Assembly: GCA_948567375.1 (NCBI GenBank)
Contig: OX419759.1
Span: 59,610,593-59,674,592, forward strand
Reading direction: 5' to 3'
DNA: 64,000 nucleotides
Origin: Lunularia cruciata
Taxonomy: Eukaryota > Streptophyta > Marchantiopsida > Lunulariales > Lunulariaceae
How positions within the stretch are numbered: position 1 is the first letter of the stretch; every line of letters begins with the position of its first letter. A program made the position numbers and the translations under genes. This document shows, in pieces, positions 37,570 through 51,250 of this stretch. The notes below the pieces were generated by a model, which did not search any database, was not told the origin of the DNA, and saw only the letters and a list, made by a program, of their open reading frames with translations.

Positions 37570-40350
37570 AGAAATCCCCCAGAGGGAAGGGACGATAAGA
37601 TAAGGTGGTGCCCAATACATGACGTCTAATCAATAATTACCATATTTCGTGTTTAAATAGAGTCAATTTACACTTATCCCACGTGTCCAAGGACGAGTAC
37701 ATTTCATTACAGGTGTGCATTATCCATCGGCTTTAATAAAAATTTGACTTGAATGTATGTTTTGAACTTGAATCGAGCGTCTCTCTAATACTGGAAGACC
37801 ATATTCCAAAGAATCCATTACTTCATCTTTCTGAAATGCAAAGTCTCAAAACAGAAGAATGTGGACTAGGAGCCACTTCCTTAGAAATATTATCAAGTGC
37901 CGCCTACCTAACGTGTGATTTCGTAGATTAGGCGACAGTTCTGAAGCTGGGTCTTCATCGACCGCAGTAGGTCTTCAATTAGCTTAAATTTTGCTATTGG
38001 TCCAACAATGACGGGTACTCACTTAATCTTCCATTGCGTCGATCAAAGTTTGGCCACGGAATAGGGAATAGATCACGATCTATTCCCTGGTCGCAGAATG
38101 GAGGTTGCCACTCATTAAATTACCAGTGGTAAACTTGACCGAGCCGAGCAGCTGTCGGAAACTGGAGAGCTGCACCTCAATTCTTCCTGGAACTGTCATG
38201 GTTCTGCCTCTTGCTTCAATGCAATTGGAGTTCACTCCCTGCTTATGGAATGGGTTTGTTTCTTTGTTCGTCACCGTCTTCGGGGATTTGCTTGGAAACC
38301 AAGTAAGATTCTACTAGATGATATGTATATATAGAGGCTTGCGCGTGGTCCTTATGTCACAGCGGATGGGCCCCTTTGAGCAATGTAAGGCTTCTGCATC
38401 ATATTCGAGCTTATGAGCCCCGCCTAGTACTGAGTTGTGACCAGGTCTGTACATATGATTATAGTCTCGTCGGATTGACTCCTACAGTAATCTTCCTGGT
38501 TTGGAACTTCTAAAACAGAACGATTTCTCTATCTCCGTGTGCATTTTCTTGATCAGCCGTCGACTACGCACTGGCCATCTGCACATGCCAGTGACTGTAA
38601 TCAAGGTAAACTTGTTAAAGCAAATTTTCCTCAATTCACACGCACCCGATTGAAACTGCGTCACAGCCCACGACTTCGCGTCCGCTCTTTCATCTTTTAA
38701 TGATCAAAGGTTTGTGTTATAGTTTACCCTATGCCTAATGGTGGAAATGATTTCTTAAAGTCAAAGAAGAGAATGGATGAGATTCTCACCATGTTAAGTC
38801 GAAGAGAAATCCAGATCCTAGACTGTCCATATCCACTGTGTAGTCTGACGATACTGGTTGAGTATTCGAAAATAATTTCAAGTCGTGCGGTTCTCGTCCA
38901 GTTGATTTCATGCAAACGAATGTACCACTGAACAGAAACAATTCTCGAACATAGATATACTCGAATACCCAAACTTAAGATGAAACGAACTCCATCTTCA
39001 ATAATACAAATATAGCTAGAAAATCTTTACCCTTAATACGTACCATTTCATGTGCATAGGCATGGAGGGGGAAAACATGCCTGAACAAAGTGATATATGC
39101 ACTAAAAAGTGACCTAAAGGAGGAAATTTCATGCTTCAATCGTAGTACATGATCTGCTCTGTGGTACCCTCGAATTGGAAGATGTATCACTTTGCTTTGA
39201 AATGGATCATGGCATACTATTCTCTCGTATAATCTTGACTTTCTGTATGATCCTACCACTTTGATTTCAAATTACCAGTAGTTGGTATGAGTCTAGATAA
39301 TGACCATCCTTTCTAAATAATCCTAGGCATATCTAGTGCATATCTTGAGTCAGTAATCTTCTTCCCAGCAGTTAGTTTAGCCAAGACCCCTATATCTAGA
39401 ATATGATGACGTTTTATTTCTCGGTCTAGTAAACGAATCCATCAGAGCCGTATCGATTCCTGATGCTTCACCCCAGAGAAGAAATTGTCCCGGGGATGAA
39501 GTTGGAAGTACCGAGATCAAGAACTTGGGGGAAGAAAAAGAAAAAAAACAAAACGAACAGATCAAAAGGGAGGAGAATAGAGAGAATAACGCAGAGAACG
39601 CATGCGCACACACAATGTCTCATGGTCATATTTGAAGTTTTCGTGAGGAGTCTCATTATACCCAGTTATTGCAGTAGGAGGATACGCAAGATTTGTGAGT
39701 GGAAAAGAAACTTCGATATCACCGGGAGCATCCGTCAAAAGAAAGCTCAAGTAGCATGTGCAACTGATTGTTTGTATGAATCTGCCAAATATTGACAGTC
39801 ATAGTGAGCAGGGATCAGCTTCTCAGGTTCGAGCTCCATCTGGCTCTAATTGCGCCAATCTTTTCCTTAGATCTGGAGACGCAAAATTACATGTTCAAAG
39901 TTCATGCAGGCAGCAAGACAGATGCTGGAATTTTGATATCAATCACGGTGGAGTAACGGGTGCCACCACTCTGACACATTTATCTATTCTCTCCATATCG
40001 TGCATGGTAAAGCAATCCAGCGAGTGAAATTCATAAAATTTCTTGTTCTGATGGACTTTCGATGTCGATAAACTTACTGACTGCGCTGGATCGACATTGT
40101 TGTTATAGTGAAATCATGCTGATCACGGCATACGTCAATAAAATAGACTCGCTGGGATCGTGTAGATACCGGTCCCTCTTAAATCTCAGAAACTCTGCAT
40201 CACCATAAGACTACAGACGATCGATTATAGTCGATTATAATCGAATGAGGTGGAACCAGTCGGAACAGGTCCTTCTCAAACATCAGAAACTCTCCATCAC
40301 CATACGACTACAGACTTGATCGATTATAGTCGGTAACACTCAAAACAACT
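37570..40350. repeat. Unidentified ~3-kb repeat, copy B
   Basis: Direct-orientation partner of copy A. Here the Lys-rich frame (39463-39795, 110 codons) is open and reads SRTWGKKKKKNKTNRSKGRR followed by VIFEVFVRSLIIP. The segment matching DINHGGVTGATTLT of copy A is also present (near 39930) but shifted by a one-base deletion relative to A. Ends at about 40350, where similarity to A stops; weaker similarity to C continues to about 40560. Confidence 0.75.
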
Positions 40351-43300
40351 CGTCTTATGTCTGAAGTCGTAGTCTCCCTTGATGTCTGCAGTCATTTTCG
40401 ATTCCAACTGCAAACTCACGCACGTGTCCTGCGAATGCTTCCTTCACGTTTAATCTACTCACGTACTGACAACGACACCATAGAGAGTAGTCCTCATACG
40501 AATTCAGAGCAACACACAATCGTTGTGGCCTCCAGTTTGAGATTGAACCTGGTACCTGCATATATATACAGATCTGACAATCCGAGGACCTCGCAAATAT
40601 CCACGATTACTTCCAGAGAAGCCAAGTGCAACACTTGACCCAGTGGTACACTGACTTCGACGAAGTCAAATTCGCACTGCAAGAGATAATCTCGTTGGTG
40701 GAGCGGAACCAATCTCGATAGCTGCATCCAATGATCTTTTCTCTACAGGGACTCCTTGCAATTCTATTTTAGTAAATGGGAGCAGAAGTCGTTCGAAGAA
40801 CGACTATTGCAATTCTAATATAATATTTTTTATTGCTTTTTCCACTGCATCGACTACTACGACAAATGGACAGTAGAATTACACCTTATGACGTAGTAAC
40901 ACTCAAACCGGTTTCTATCCAATATACAATCCCAACCTTGTTATTCTTGCTTTTGAGTAGCAATCTCCCTAAGATCGTGCACTTGAGCATCGACTGCGTC
41001 CGACAATCTATTATCATATTAGCAAGTCGTTTCTGCTTTGTCTCTTGCTAAATGTCTCTCTGTAATTGAGCATCGATTGAGTTTGCTCATTTTATACTAC
41101 TTTACACGAAAGTCTGAATTCCTATCGGATGCGCTCGATGACGTTCATTGAGTCAGAGGCTCAGCGCACTATTTTATTAGATGAACTTGACATAGTGCTG
41201 TAATAGTACTTAGTGTAAGAGCATGATATGAATGATCTTAGTACCCAATGTGAATGATGCTCGAATGCATATAAAGTGAGTTGTTCGAGTTATAAGAACT
41301 CTAGGAGACATCATAGACAAGTTAAAATTGTTTCTTGCTTTCAATCCTAGAAGTTGGCACAGGCTGAGAAACTTTAGATTAGACTCATATTTAGTACTCT
41401 AACAAATCTAGAGTCACTGCCAAAGATTGAGGACATAGTAGATGTTTGATTTTCCCTTTCTTACATTGTATACGAATCATGGTCTTTTATTCACCATGGA
41501 AAAATGTCCACATGACTACACAGTCGGAGATTATTTGATTTTCAGAAACCAAACTGAGTTTATCTCTAGCAGGAATATTCCAACCCATTATCAAGAATCT
41601 TAATGTTTAATAAAATTCATTTTCAAGGAGAAACTCGTCCTTAAAATATAGCAATTTATTAAGCAAAGTAACCTTGGTTACCTCTATTTCGTAATCATTG
41701 TTTACAAATGTGACTTACTCAAGAAGAATTCATCCTAATTAAACAAAAGTCAAAGGGTTAGCGCATAATTAATAACTTATTGTGAAGAAACAAACGAAAG
41801 TGCAGATTACAGTAACGGTTTCACACCTGGAACGTATGACATCATAACGAGATTGGGATGACTACCACATAAATATTGGTGGACAATCCATGAAGAAAAT
41901 ATGTTGACGGACACGTATATATTTTATATTTTCTTATTTCGCTAGAATGTTGGACATAATAATGATCAACAAAGGATCATGTCCAGGACAGATGGACAAA
42001 AACTCAACAAAAGATCGTGGAAACTTCAGACAATGACCAAAATCCCGTAAAATAATGCTAATGGCATGGACTTTACCAATAGTGTATAGACATCATGAAT
42101 CGGTTTACTAGAGTAAGTTATTAATAGACTTAAATTAAGGTATGATGTCGCAGTGATTTTTCACCGTCAAAACCGAAATTTGTAAAAGGACATAGGTGCT
42201 GTGTCAGATTAATTGTTGAAGAATAGACTTAGTTTGCGGAACTTTCCCTTAGTTTACCTCGCCTTATGTGATTATTCAGAACTGTCGATAGCAAAATTAT
42301 GTAAATCATGTGAACTTACCTTATTTGCTTTTCTCAACTTTTTGAGTTTGGATAAGCCACGTTTGCTCTGTATGATATGATTGAAAAAGATGGCATTACC
42401 AATACCGTGAAGTACAAAATACTTGTTTTTGATGATCTTTTCATCTCCATTTGACGTTGTCTTAAGGCTAATTCGTTCTATTGAATGTGTTCTAGCTTAT
42501 TTTCGAATTATTATAATCGTAAAACTACTTATTATTTATGGTATAAGTAAACTAAAATATATTACGTATGGTTTAAGCCCTAGTATTTGACCATAGAATC
42601 ACTACCAGTGGTATATGTATTCTAAACTTTGAGCCGCGAAGTCCCCACGTTATTCGATATAAGTCTACGTTTCGGATACCTCTTCAAAGTTCAAACCATA
42701 AGATGTCATATTATCACGTGAGAATCGCATCTCTTGTACTAACTGTTGTTATATACCATCCGTTCCTTTGGATAGATACAGGAAGTCAGAAAAGAACAAG
42801 ACGTTGTGCACTTCAATGCTCGGTCGTATGTTCGGAGCTGCCGGCATGGATAGGAATGGCCTTTCTTGCCTTTTCTATTTTTTAAAACTCTAAAAGCATT
42901 GTTATAGTATATTACGGTTTGAATCAGCTTAATATCTCGCTTATTTTGGTGATGATGAGCCACTACGATGAACATCACCACCGTCTGGTATTATTTAAAT
43001 GTTATATGTCTGGTCTTGGTTGAAAAAGATTGTACTTCACAAGGGCGGCAGCATGGAGAATTATTTATTATTAAGTTTGGTATACTCAACACGTGATTGC
43101 GCATTTTCGAGAACAAAAAACTTAAAGTGAGAGATGTATCCAATTATTAGTGAAGGAGATAAAAACATTTGGTGTCTATCCTCGTTTGCTACTCTCACTT
43201 AATGGTGCGTTGAGAAGTCTAAGGTGGCGGAGAAATCGAAATCCTTGAATGAGAGATACATACCAAATGATCCCTGGTCCAATTGCAAGTCGAAGACTCG

Positions 43301-43729
43301 AACGACCGTATGTCTTCTAGTTTATCTAAGTGGGAAAGTGAAGCAGGATATAAAAGTTTTGGGCGTAAGTTAATTATCATTTGTATTTAAGTTTGAGGTT
43401 CATTAGACTAAGTGCTAAATAAATGTACCATATTTAACTATTCTTTCTTATCGCATCATTAACTGGGCCCCTATGGTTGTCGATCTTAGAATTCGAATGC
43501 TCTGTCAAACTTTAACCATCTTGCAGTAACTGTGGCCTCTGATCGTTGGACTATATCGTTTCTCTAGAGTATCATCAATCGTAGTATTTATTCCTACTGA
43601 ACATCTAATCTTGGAGGAATTAAGGCGCACCTGCAATCCTGGCACCTGGTACTTTACCGTATGGTGTGATTTCACTACAGTTCGATGGTCCCTTGGAATT
43701 GGCTAAAGTGGAGGGATCACCATTTTGAC
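40351..43729. other. Gene-free, mostly AT-rich stretch
   Basis: Open frames of 60-93 codons only, none recognisable. 40400-40560 still resembles 45400-45700, so it may belong to the longer form of the repeat unit. Confidence 0.4.
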
Positions 43730-45700
43730 CACTGAAGAATGGAGGTAGCCACTCACTTTACCTATGGTCGGTCAACTTGACCGAACCCGCGACCACGGGC
43801 CCAGGAGAAATAAGGATCGTTCGGATTTTGAAATCCAACGGAACGCAAGGGTCTGGAGAGCGGCCAAGGCCAAAGGACAGCTGTTTCAATTTCTTCCCGG
43901 ATTGCTTCCCATTCTAGTTGTGATCGCTTCCCATACGTTTATGCCAATGCTTGAGGTTATCTGCTAGCCTTCTGGGTGGCAGACTTCGAACAGAAAAATC
44001 GTAGTTTTTTAAACCACATTTTCTATTCGTGGGAGCGGATTAGCTCTTTACGAGTGCTTTCCAGCTCTGGAAACAGAATTGATCATGCCCCAGTGCCCAA
44101 AAGCGAACATCTTAGATTTTTCATCTGTAAATTTCGGACCTGCGCTCTAAACTTATTGACTCGTTTGTTTCTTGTCTCTGCACACTCTCAACATCCTTGC
44201 TGCAGTATGCCCTTGAATTCGCGAGACTGTCAGTAAGTGTCTATTTGATATGAAACATAACATTGACATAATTGCGTGCACTCACCCTGACTGTTCTCCG
44301 AAGTACTCGAGACGCACTCCTTTGGGAGGAGAACTGTCTCAGCAGTTCTGGTGCAGCCAACCGCTACGTCTCATAATTCACTGACCAAAGCTTCAACATG
44401 GGAGATTAGCTCCTACACTGGGTCTCGTCAAGAACTTCTCAAATGTAAGACCTTCGTATGTGAGATTGAATTCATATCTGAAGGTCTTAGACTACCCAGT
44501 GTATATGACCAGGGTATTTGGTGGAGTTCGATACTTAGTCTAGAGAGCTTTGAATTTATTTAAGCGGTCCCCCTTTGGTACATTTGATAATTTTATTCCA
44601 TACTACTAGAATTTAAATGCGGACTTGTGTCCCAGGAATTAGACTACAGTGCTTTGTTTGAATGACATGCATAAAGTCAGTTTGGAAAAGGTTGAAACTC
44701 AGGACTCTCATCCGTACTCATTTTCCTCGGCAAAGAGGACTCCCAGGGAAACATGAACATAGATACAGTGTCACGTGCACGATACATGTTATCCAGAATG
44801 CTTTATTTACATGATTGGCTGTAGAAATCGATTTCTGCTTGCTCACACCGTTGAAATTTGTATCACTGAAACTAAAGAATCGACAAACTAGCTTCCGTAG
44901 TGTCGACATTCCTATTTAAGCTTCAAACTAACTTCGGAATCACTGTAGAACTGTAAGAAACTTGATAGTGCATATCTTGAGATATTCCTCTTCTCAATTC
45001 TAGCCAAGACCCGGGTCTGATGCTGGTCTGCTTCTCAATCTAGAAGAAGGGGTCATCAGTTCGGGGATGGATCATAAAACCGTGATCAAGTGAGGACAGT
45101 GATGAGAGGTATCCCCGGGTATGAAGAAATTGGCGAAAGATCATCGTCTTTTCTTTTCTATAATTCTAAACAGAAGAATAAGAAGAAGAATAGAACGAAG
45201 AGCTCGAAAGGGAGGAGAACAGACAGAAGAAAGCACAGAAAATGCGACGAAGTTCTCATTTTCAAAGTACTGCCCGTGAGAAGCCTGATTGGAATAGTAG
45301 CAGCCGTAAAGGATCTGCAAAGTAGGTGAATCGAAAGAACAGGTGGAAAGCTTCAATCGAATCCAATAGTTCAGGTTAAGCAAGTCCCTCCGTCCTTCTC
45401 AAATCTCAGGTAAATGTATACTTTCCACCAGCAGACGCTTAACAGACCTGATCGGAGCGCAAATTAGTTGGAAGAGCAGAAACGATTACGTTGATAGTTC
45501 ACGTTTCTCGTGTAACCCTTGATAGGCTAGATGCTAATTCTCAGTTTCTGGCTGTGTTTCCTCGTTTCGTGAACTGTGAAGTTCGCACAGGCAATGACAC
45601 CGACTCCAGAGAGAGTAAATATGTTCGTCAAAACTTGGATGAATAAATGTCAAGTTTGAGATACGGGCTGCTAGCTGCAGCAACTTATATCTATCTGAGG
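43730..45700. repeat. Unidentified repeat, diverged copy C
   Basis: Shares with A and B the start landmark GAATGGAGGTAGCCACTCA (43738), a CTTGACCGA motif just after it, GCCAAGACCC (45003) and a Lys-rich frame (45090-45329) reading KQKNKKKNRTKSSKGRR and later FKVLPVRSLIG. The middle of the unit is not alignable by eye. Similarity to 40400-40560 continues through CAATGACACCGACTCCAGAG near 45590. Confidence 0.5.
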
Positions 45701-48700
45701 GTGCAATGAGTCTTTCATGGATCACGGCTTAACTTACAGTCAAGCCGCTCCGCTGCCTACGCAGCGGGAAATGCATGCTGACATTCAACGAAGTCAATAT
45801 CCGGCGTCGTCAATAGAAGCACTTATTGCAATCGAGGGTGCCGCACAAATACGACATGGTCTCCAGATCCAGATGCAATCCACGATAGAAAATCGCCAAA
45901 AGCTGATTATACCGTGTCATCAATCGGTTCTCAATTTGGAAAAGTTTCATGGTGATCTGGACTTTTCGATGAACTTTGTAAATGAGCTCATGTTGTGATC
46001 CACATACCAGTCAAAATGTTTGTGTAGAGCTATTTCACATATAGCGAAAATGAAATTTGACCTCGAAAACAGTACGGAATGAAAAGCGATTTGTCCTCCA
46101 TTTTGAGTCTTGGTTAGACAATCATCCGGAGCCGTGGTCACCATAGCTCGGTCCGCGGATTAACATCTCAGCTTGGCTGCGGCAGCAACTTCACCCCAAC
46201 CTTCAGTACGAAGGTTCGATCGGTGAGCGACGGACCAGACTGCAGTTCACGAGGCTAGACTACAGTTCTCAAGGCTAGGTCCACTTTCGGTGGACGTAAA
46301 CTAGACGAGTTTACTCCGAAAAAATATGAAAAATATGATGGGACTCCCAAAGAGCCAACGAAGCACCGCCTACAAGTGCTAGAGCATCTCTTTTGAAGAA
46401 CCTTCTCCCTCAAAAGTAAAGTAGGCAGGCGGTGAGCAAGGAAGTTCCACATCTCCTTACTTAGTAAGGCTTCACTGTACTTACAGTATTATCCAAGAAG
46501 GACGGGAAGACCCCATCAATCCTAGCCGTGTAAGGATAAAAAACATAAGAGATAAAATTGGGCTAAGCCGCATTAGTATCGGTATGATAAATCTGTCTCA
46601 TTGCATCTACGATATCTATGTCCCACTGCACCACCTACGATATCTGAGTGAAAACGATGACGGAGTAGTGGATTATAATATGACCAGAACGCGAGTTTCT
46701 GTTCTTTAAGCCTCTCGATTTAATTTTGACGAGATGTATCGTATGTTGCCCTCTTGACTTGATTTCAAAAATCTGGTTGGTTATCGATGTTAATGGGGTC
46801 TTGAATGTAGACATTTGTAAAATGAGGTCCAGGTTCTTGATTACAACATATGTCTAAGAGTATGTCTGTTTTCATTTCGACTAAACCATTTTAAGAGTAA
46901 CGTTTCTCCACTCAACCAGATCCTAAATTCAGCAAAACTCGGTTTGAAGGATCGTCGGCCTACTTGGCATGGCACTTGCTCCTCATCATTTGACACCAAT
47001 AACATTTTCTAAGTAGAAAAATCCATAACAAGAATGTGACTCTGGTAAAGGTGTGTCAAGGAAATCGATTTCTTCAACGAGAAATAGGCATCTAAGCTTT
47101 AAGACCAGTCTTATATTGAAATCTTTTCAAATTAAAACTGGCCTTAAATTCAGACACCGAGCCCAGTACCAAAGAGGACGATGCATATGGTAGCCTCCAA
47201 ACCCAAAGTTGCCCTATAGTAAATTGCTATACCTATCCTTCTTCTACAGATTCCTCCTACCAGTTCTGTTGGGGCTTAGCCCATTTTACCACTATGTCTT
47301 TTCACTATGTCTTTTCCTTGTATGGCTTGATGGGTTTTCATCTTTCCTGTTATCCTATGCGGTAGCCAGATTCATTTCTTCTACACATTTGGCCTCTAAT
47401 TGTGTCTGCTTGAAGAACTGGAAGGTATAAAAGTGTCGATCTGGACGGATCAAGATACCGTTAACTACAGTACTGTAGGATAGAACCTTCTTCCACGTTT
47501 AGTTCAGTAGCTACAGAAAGCAAGGATTCCAAACTTGGTAGACACAATTAAATGCCTTCTTTTCAGTGCCTCCGTCGCAGTTCATGGTGGCGTTGGCAAC
47601 GATAAGTTTCAGAGGATCAAAGATACCTTCACATAATCGATGCAAAATCATAAGTCGAGGAAGCTATAAAAGTCCGAGTTAATCAATGATTATCTCCACA
47701 AAGGTATTGGATTACGATGGTCTATTGCAGTTTGCAATATTGGTATCAGTGTAAGCATTTTATTACTGTAAGCATTTTGTTACTGTTATGAGGACTAATC
47801 TTCTCCAATCTCTTATTACCATCTCCTTGTCGAAAGAGTAGCTACTGCAAACCTTGACAACGGTTGGTATGCAGCCCTCTTTGGTTGTTTCTGTGCTGAG
47901 GTATATGAATGTGCGAGACTATAGTTTTACTTATGTACTACGAGAGAAAATAAGCACTTGAAACGACAAGAGTCAAGTCCCCGAGTTCCGACAGAAGCAA
48001 TTTGATGTAGAAACGTTATCGAGTAGTCTTCGTCGCCGTGGTTTGGGGCAGCCAGATTCAAGCATTAATCGATAGGAACCGAAATTCGTTGAATTTCATT
48101 TTATAAATTTTTATTTAATTTGATTTTTATTTTTATTAATAATACGTTTAATTCAAATTTTATTATATATATTTAATTTTTATTGTTATTAATTTTTATG
48201 TAATTTTAAAAAAAAAATTTATAAGTTTGTATCTTTTTATTTCAAAAACTTTGTAATTTAATTCTACTTTATATTAATTAGCTAAACCTATTATTAATCC
48301 GATTACAAAAATATCCACTTATAATGACAACAAAGGTGGTTCAGAAATCGCCACAATAAAGGACGATTTTGACGATTTTGTAGCAGAGAATTGACCAGAA
48401 GCTCCCGTGTGACCATGTCCCATCACTCGAGAGAACAGCTGACACATAGTATGTAAACAAAATTGATCTGTACATGGCAACAATTTAGAGCCAGAAAGAT
48501 AGATTGATGATAATGTGCCGCTCAGTCGATCGCTCGCACGAGTTAGGATCAGCTTAAAAGTGTAATCCATACGAGACTATTCATTCTTGACTGCAGTCTC
48601 TGTATGTCATGAGTCTGTGCATTGAGACCTGTCAATATCTTGTCGGAATTTCTAACCCAGATCAAATTGGATTGCAGTCGAGATCGTCTTCGTGATATCG

Positions 48701-50063
48701 TTAAGGATCATTAGTCGATCACAGCATCATAGACTAATATTGGGCTTTAATCTTCACACGAGCAATTGGCTACGTAACGTAACGTACCGGTCACTTGGTG
48801 ATAGATAAAATTCGAGACGAGTTAGTTGTAATCGAACAGAGTTGCTTGCATGCCACACAAGGATTGAATAAACCCGTTTTACTGCGCTCCCTTTTGACTT
48901 CTTCTGGACATATGAGTACCTGGGTGTACCGTAAATGCACTCAAATCTACGTTCCGAGTCTAGATCTTCTCCTGGATATGCTCTTTCTGCCTCTTTTCTG
49001 TCGCTCCCAGGGATGAGAGCCACGAAATGGTTGAGTCTGGCTCAAGCCGCGATAGATAGCTTCTAGATCGAGACTTGATGATTGAGCTCAAGACTGGAGT
49101 CAAAATTACTTTCCACGCCAGATGGCGTCGATCGCTTCAGAACTTTTCCAGCAATTTCCATCATTAACTAGGCTCGCCCAGACAAATAAATTTTAATTCG
49201 ATGCTGCCCACTACTAGTACCCATTTTCATATGATCTGTTCGGTATTTCTGGGTGCCGTTGTCCACAACAAGTACGATAATTATCAAATCGATTCATTTG
49301 TAAGCCCCACGAGATGTTCTTAACACTCATTCAATTCTGAATTCGACTTAGGTAAGTAAAGGAGAAGGAAAAAGGGCCAGGTATGCACCAGCGATAGTGA
49401 ATCATGTTCCTTGTTGCAGACATTTTACTGTTGCATGAAAGGTAAACTCCGAGTGTGACGTCTAAAGTTACCAACTTCCTGACCTCGAATCGACTGAATT
49501 ACACCTTGAACCAAGAAATGAATTGGTGTTAAATTTGTCTAGAAACCAGTTTCAAAATATTTCCGACCACATAGAGTATCATGTACATGTACAATTTACT
49601 GGAAAAGAGGAAGAATTGAACTGTGTTGCAACTTTCCTGGGAAACACTAAATCTGTCGCAGTGTATACTAGCTTGTCATGTTCGTAAATTGAATAGCGAT
49701 CGACTTCAAACATCTTTCTATCGGCAATTCTTCTGAACCTGGCTCTTCTTCTATAGTCAATTAAGTTGAACGAATCCTACCTCGCACCTTCTAAACATCA
49801 AAATTAACCACGGTGACAGGACAAAATTGATCACCGCAATAAAGTGACAATGTCAAAGTAAGTCTAAGTGTCAATCGAAATGGATGTCGAATTCCGGACT
49901 TCAATGTTCTATGTACAATTTCTGATCTCGTTTTCTCATAGACAGCTAAGTAATTCCAGATTGTAAGAACGAACCAACCTATGTCCACATGTTCAAGGGA
50001 GATGAATGCGCGTGCCAGTACTCGTCACTGCATAGAATCAGATATTGAAGTCTTAGAATCCTC
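45701..50063. other. Gene-free stretch with an AT-rich core
   Basis: 48090-48250 is almost pure A/T. A short ACGTAACGTAACGTAC run sits at about 48774. The open frame 45717-45998 (+, 93 codons) shows no domain. Confidence 0.4.
46508..46625. repeat. Dispersed repeat, copy 2 of 2
   Basis: Partner of 7608-7720. GGGCTAAGCCGCA and ATAAATCTGTC are conserved. Within this copy a CTACGATATCT motif occurs twice (about 46607 and 46632). Confidence 0.65.
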
Positions 50064-50792
50064 CTAAACTGATGCCTTCGATGGGGGCCTCGAGAGGCGC
50101 GGCGATGGCGTATGCTGAGACAAAGGTGAGGAATTGGAGCTTCTATCTTTAACCTCTCCTTTTGTGACAGATGCAGACTTCGTACCCGCATCCTTAGTGC
50201 CCCGCGGAGTTTGGAATGGAGCCATTGGGTCCTCGAGCTCCTTCACGAGCTCAATATTTCCTGTAATGACTGCAAATCCGACTCCATTTCTGGGTGGTGG
50301 TGCAAAACTGAAGTATACTCCCACAATGAGAGCAACTAGAATTGGAGCGCACTTGACTATTGTGCCTGAAAGTTCTCCATAATAGCAAGAGGTGATAGGA
50401 GACGTGAGCAGGGAGAGGGCACAGAATGTGATGACAACCAGTGCAGCGTTTATAAAATCAGCGGTGTTGACCTTATATTTGGTGGTATCCGTAACTCCTA
50501 TGTAGAAGCTCCCGTCCACACCTGGAAGTCTGCTGGCGGCAAATTGAGGATTCCACAACCCTTTTCTGGTCACAACGCCGTAGTAAATCTTTCCGCTGTC
50601 CGTTGTAACACTGTCCGTGAAGCTCAACACCCAACATATGATAACAAACACCAGAATCAGAAGTCCTGTCATGATCTTCTCCACAATCCCACAGTGCCCA
50701 TTGTTCGTGAAGAGTGGAGCAAGAGACTGAAACGCTAGATACGTTCCCGTCGGAAGAAAGTTTGCCAAATTACCCGCAATATTTGGCGTCAT
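50064..50792 (-). CDS. DMP (DUF679) membrane protein, copy 2
   Basis: Single-exon gene, 242 residues, ATG at 50792. Starts MTPNIAGNLANFLPTGTYLA, so it has almost no N-terminal extension before the first hydrophobic segment. Hydrophobic segments lie at about 11-25, 42-58, 115-129 and 147-163. Family motifs present: FTDS (58-61), YYGVVTRKGLWNP (70-82), ADFINAALV (111-119), FAPPPRNGVGFAV (163-175). After residue ~186 there is a Ser/Pro/Thr-rich tail of about 55 residues (ending RPPSKASV) that copy 1 lacks, predicted cytosolic. DMP proteins sit in endomembranes and the plasma membrane. This copy's function is not known. Confidence 0.92.
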   Translation of the reverse strand: MTPNIAGNLANFLPTGTYLAFQSLAPLFTNNGHCGIVEKIMTGLLILVFVIICWVLSFTDSVTTDSGKIYYGVVTRKGLWNPQFAASRLPGVDGSFYIGVTDTTKYKVNTADFINAALVVITFCALSLLTSPITSCYYGELSGTIVKCAPILVALIVGVYFSFAPPPRNGVGFAVITGNIELVKELEDPMAPFQTPRGTKDAGTKSASVTKGEVKDRSSNSSPLSQHTPSPRLSRPPSKASV

Positions 50793-50984
50793 TGAGCGTG
50801 ACCACTACAGCAGTTGAGCAAGCTCGTGGAACTCCTCAAGGTCGACACATGTACCAAACCACCTAACAGTATGTACACGTTTGTTCGTGCTCTGTGAAGC
50901 TCTCTCCTTGAAAGAGCAAGAACCTGCATTCTGTGTTCTTGCTGAGCACTTGGTGGCACTTCCGCGTTAAGCCTAAATGATGAG

Positions 50985-51250
50985 GTCTACACAGGTTCTA
51001 CAACCTGCGAGAACGCACAAATGAAACATGAATCCAGATTGCTTGTCTATGTCCAAGCGTTTCGAATATTCAGTAGTCCGATCATAGTTGAAGTTCTCTC
51101 GCCAATAGTAATTGCAATCAACCCCACTAAAAACCGTGCCACGAAATGTAATCCTGACGTCTACAGTAGTTTTACAACCCGCTAGGACGTAGAACTGAAG
51201 AATTGGACCCCAGATTGCTTCTCTATATCTAAAGTTTTGATTTAGCAGCC
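50985..51250 (-). repeat. 174-bp-spaced duplication encoding a repeated peptide
   Basis: Units 50985-51073 and 51159-51250 are related at DNA level (GTCTACA...GTTCTACAACC, CCAGATTGCTT.TCTAT). On the minus strand they lie in one open frame (50973-51314, 113 codons) as FYVLAGCKTTVDVRI and LCVLAGCRTCVDLII. No family recognised. Confidence 0.6.
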
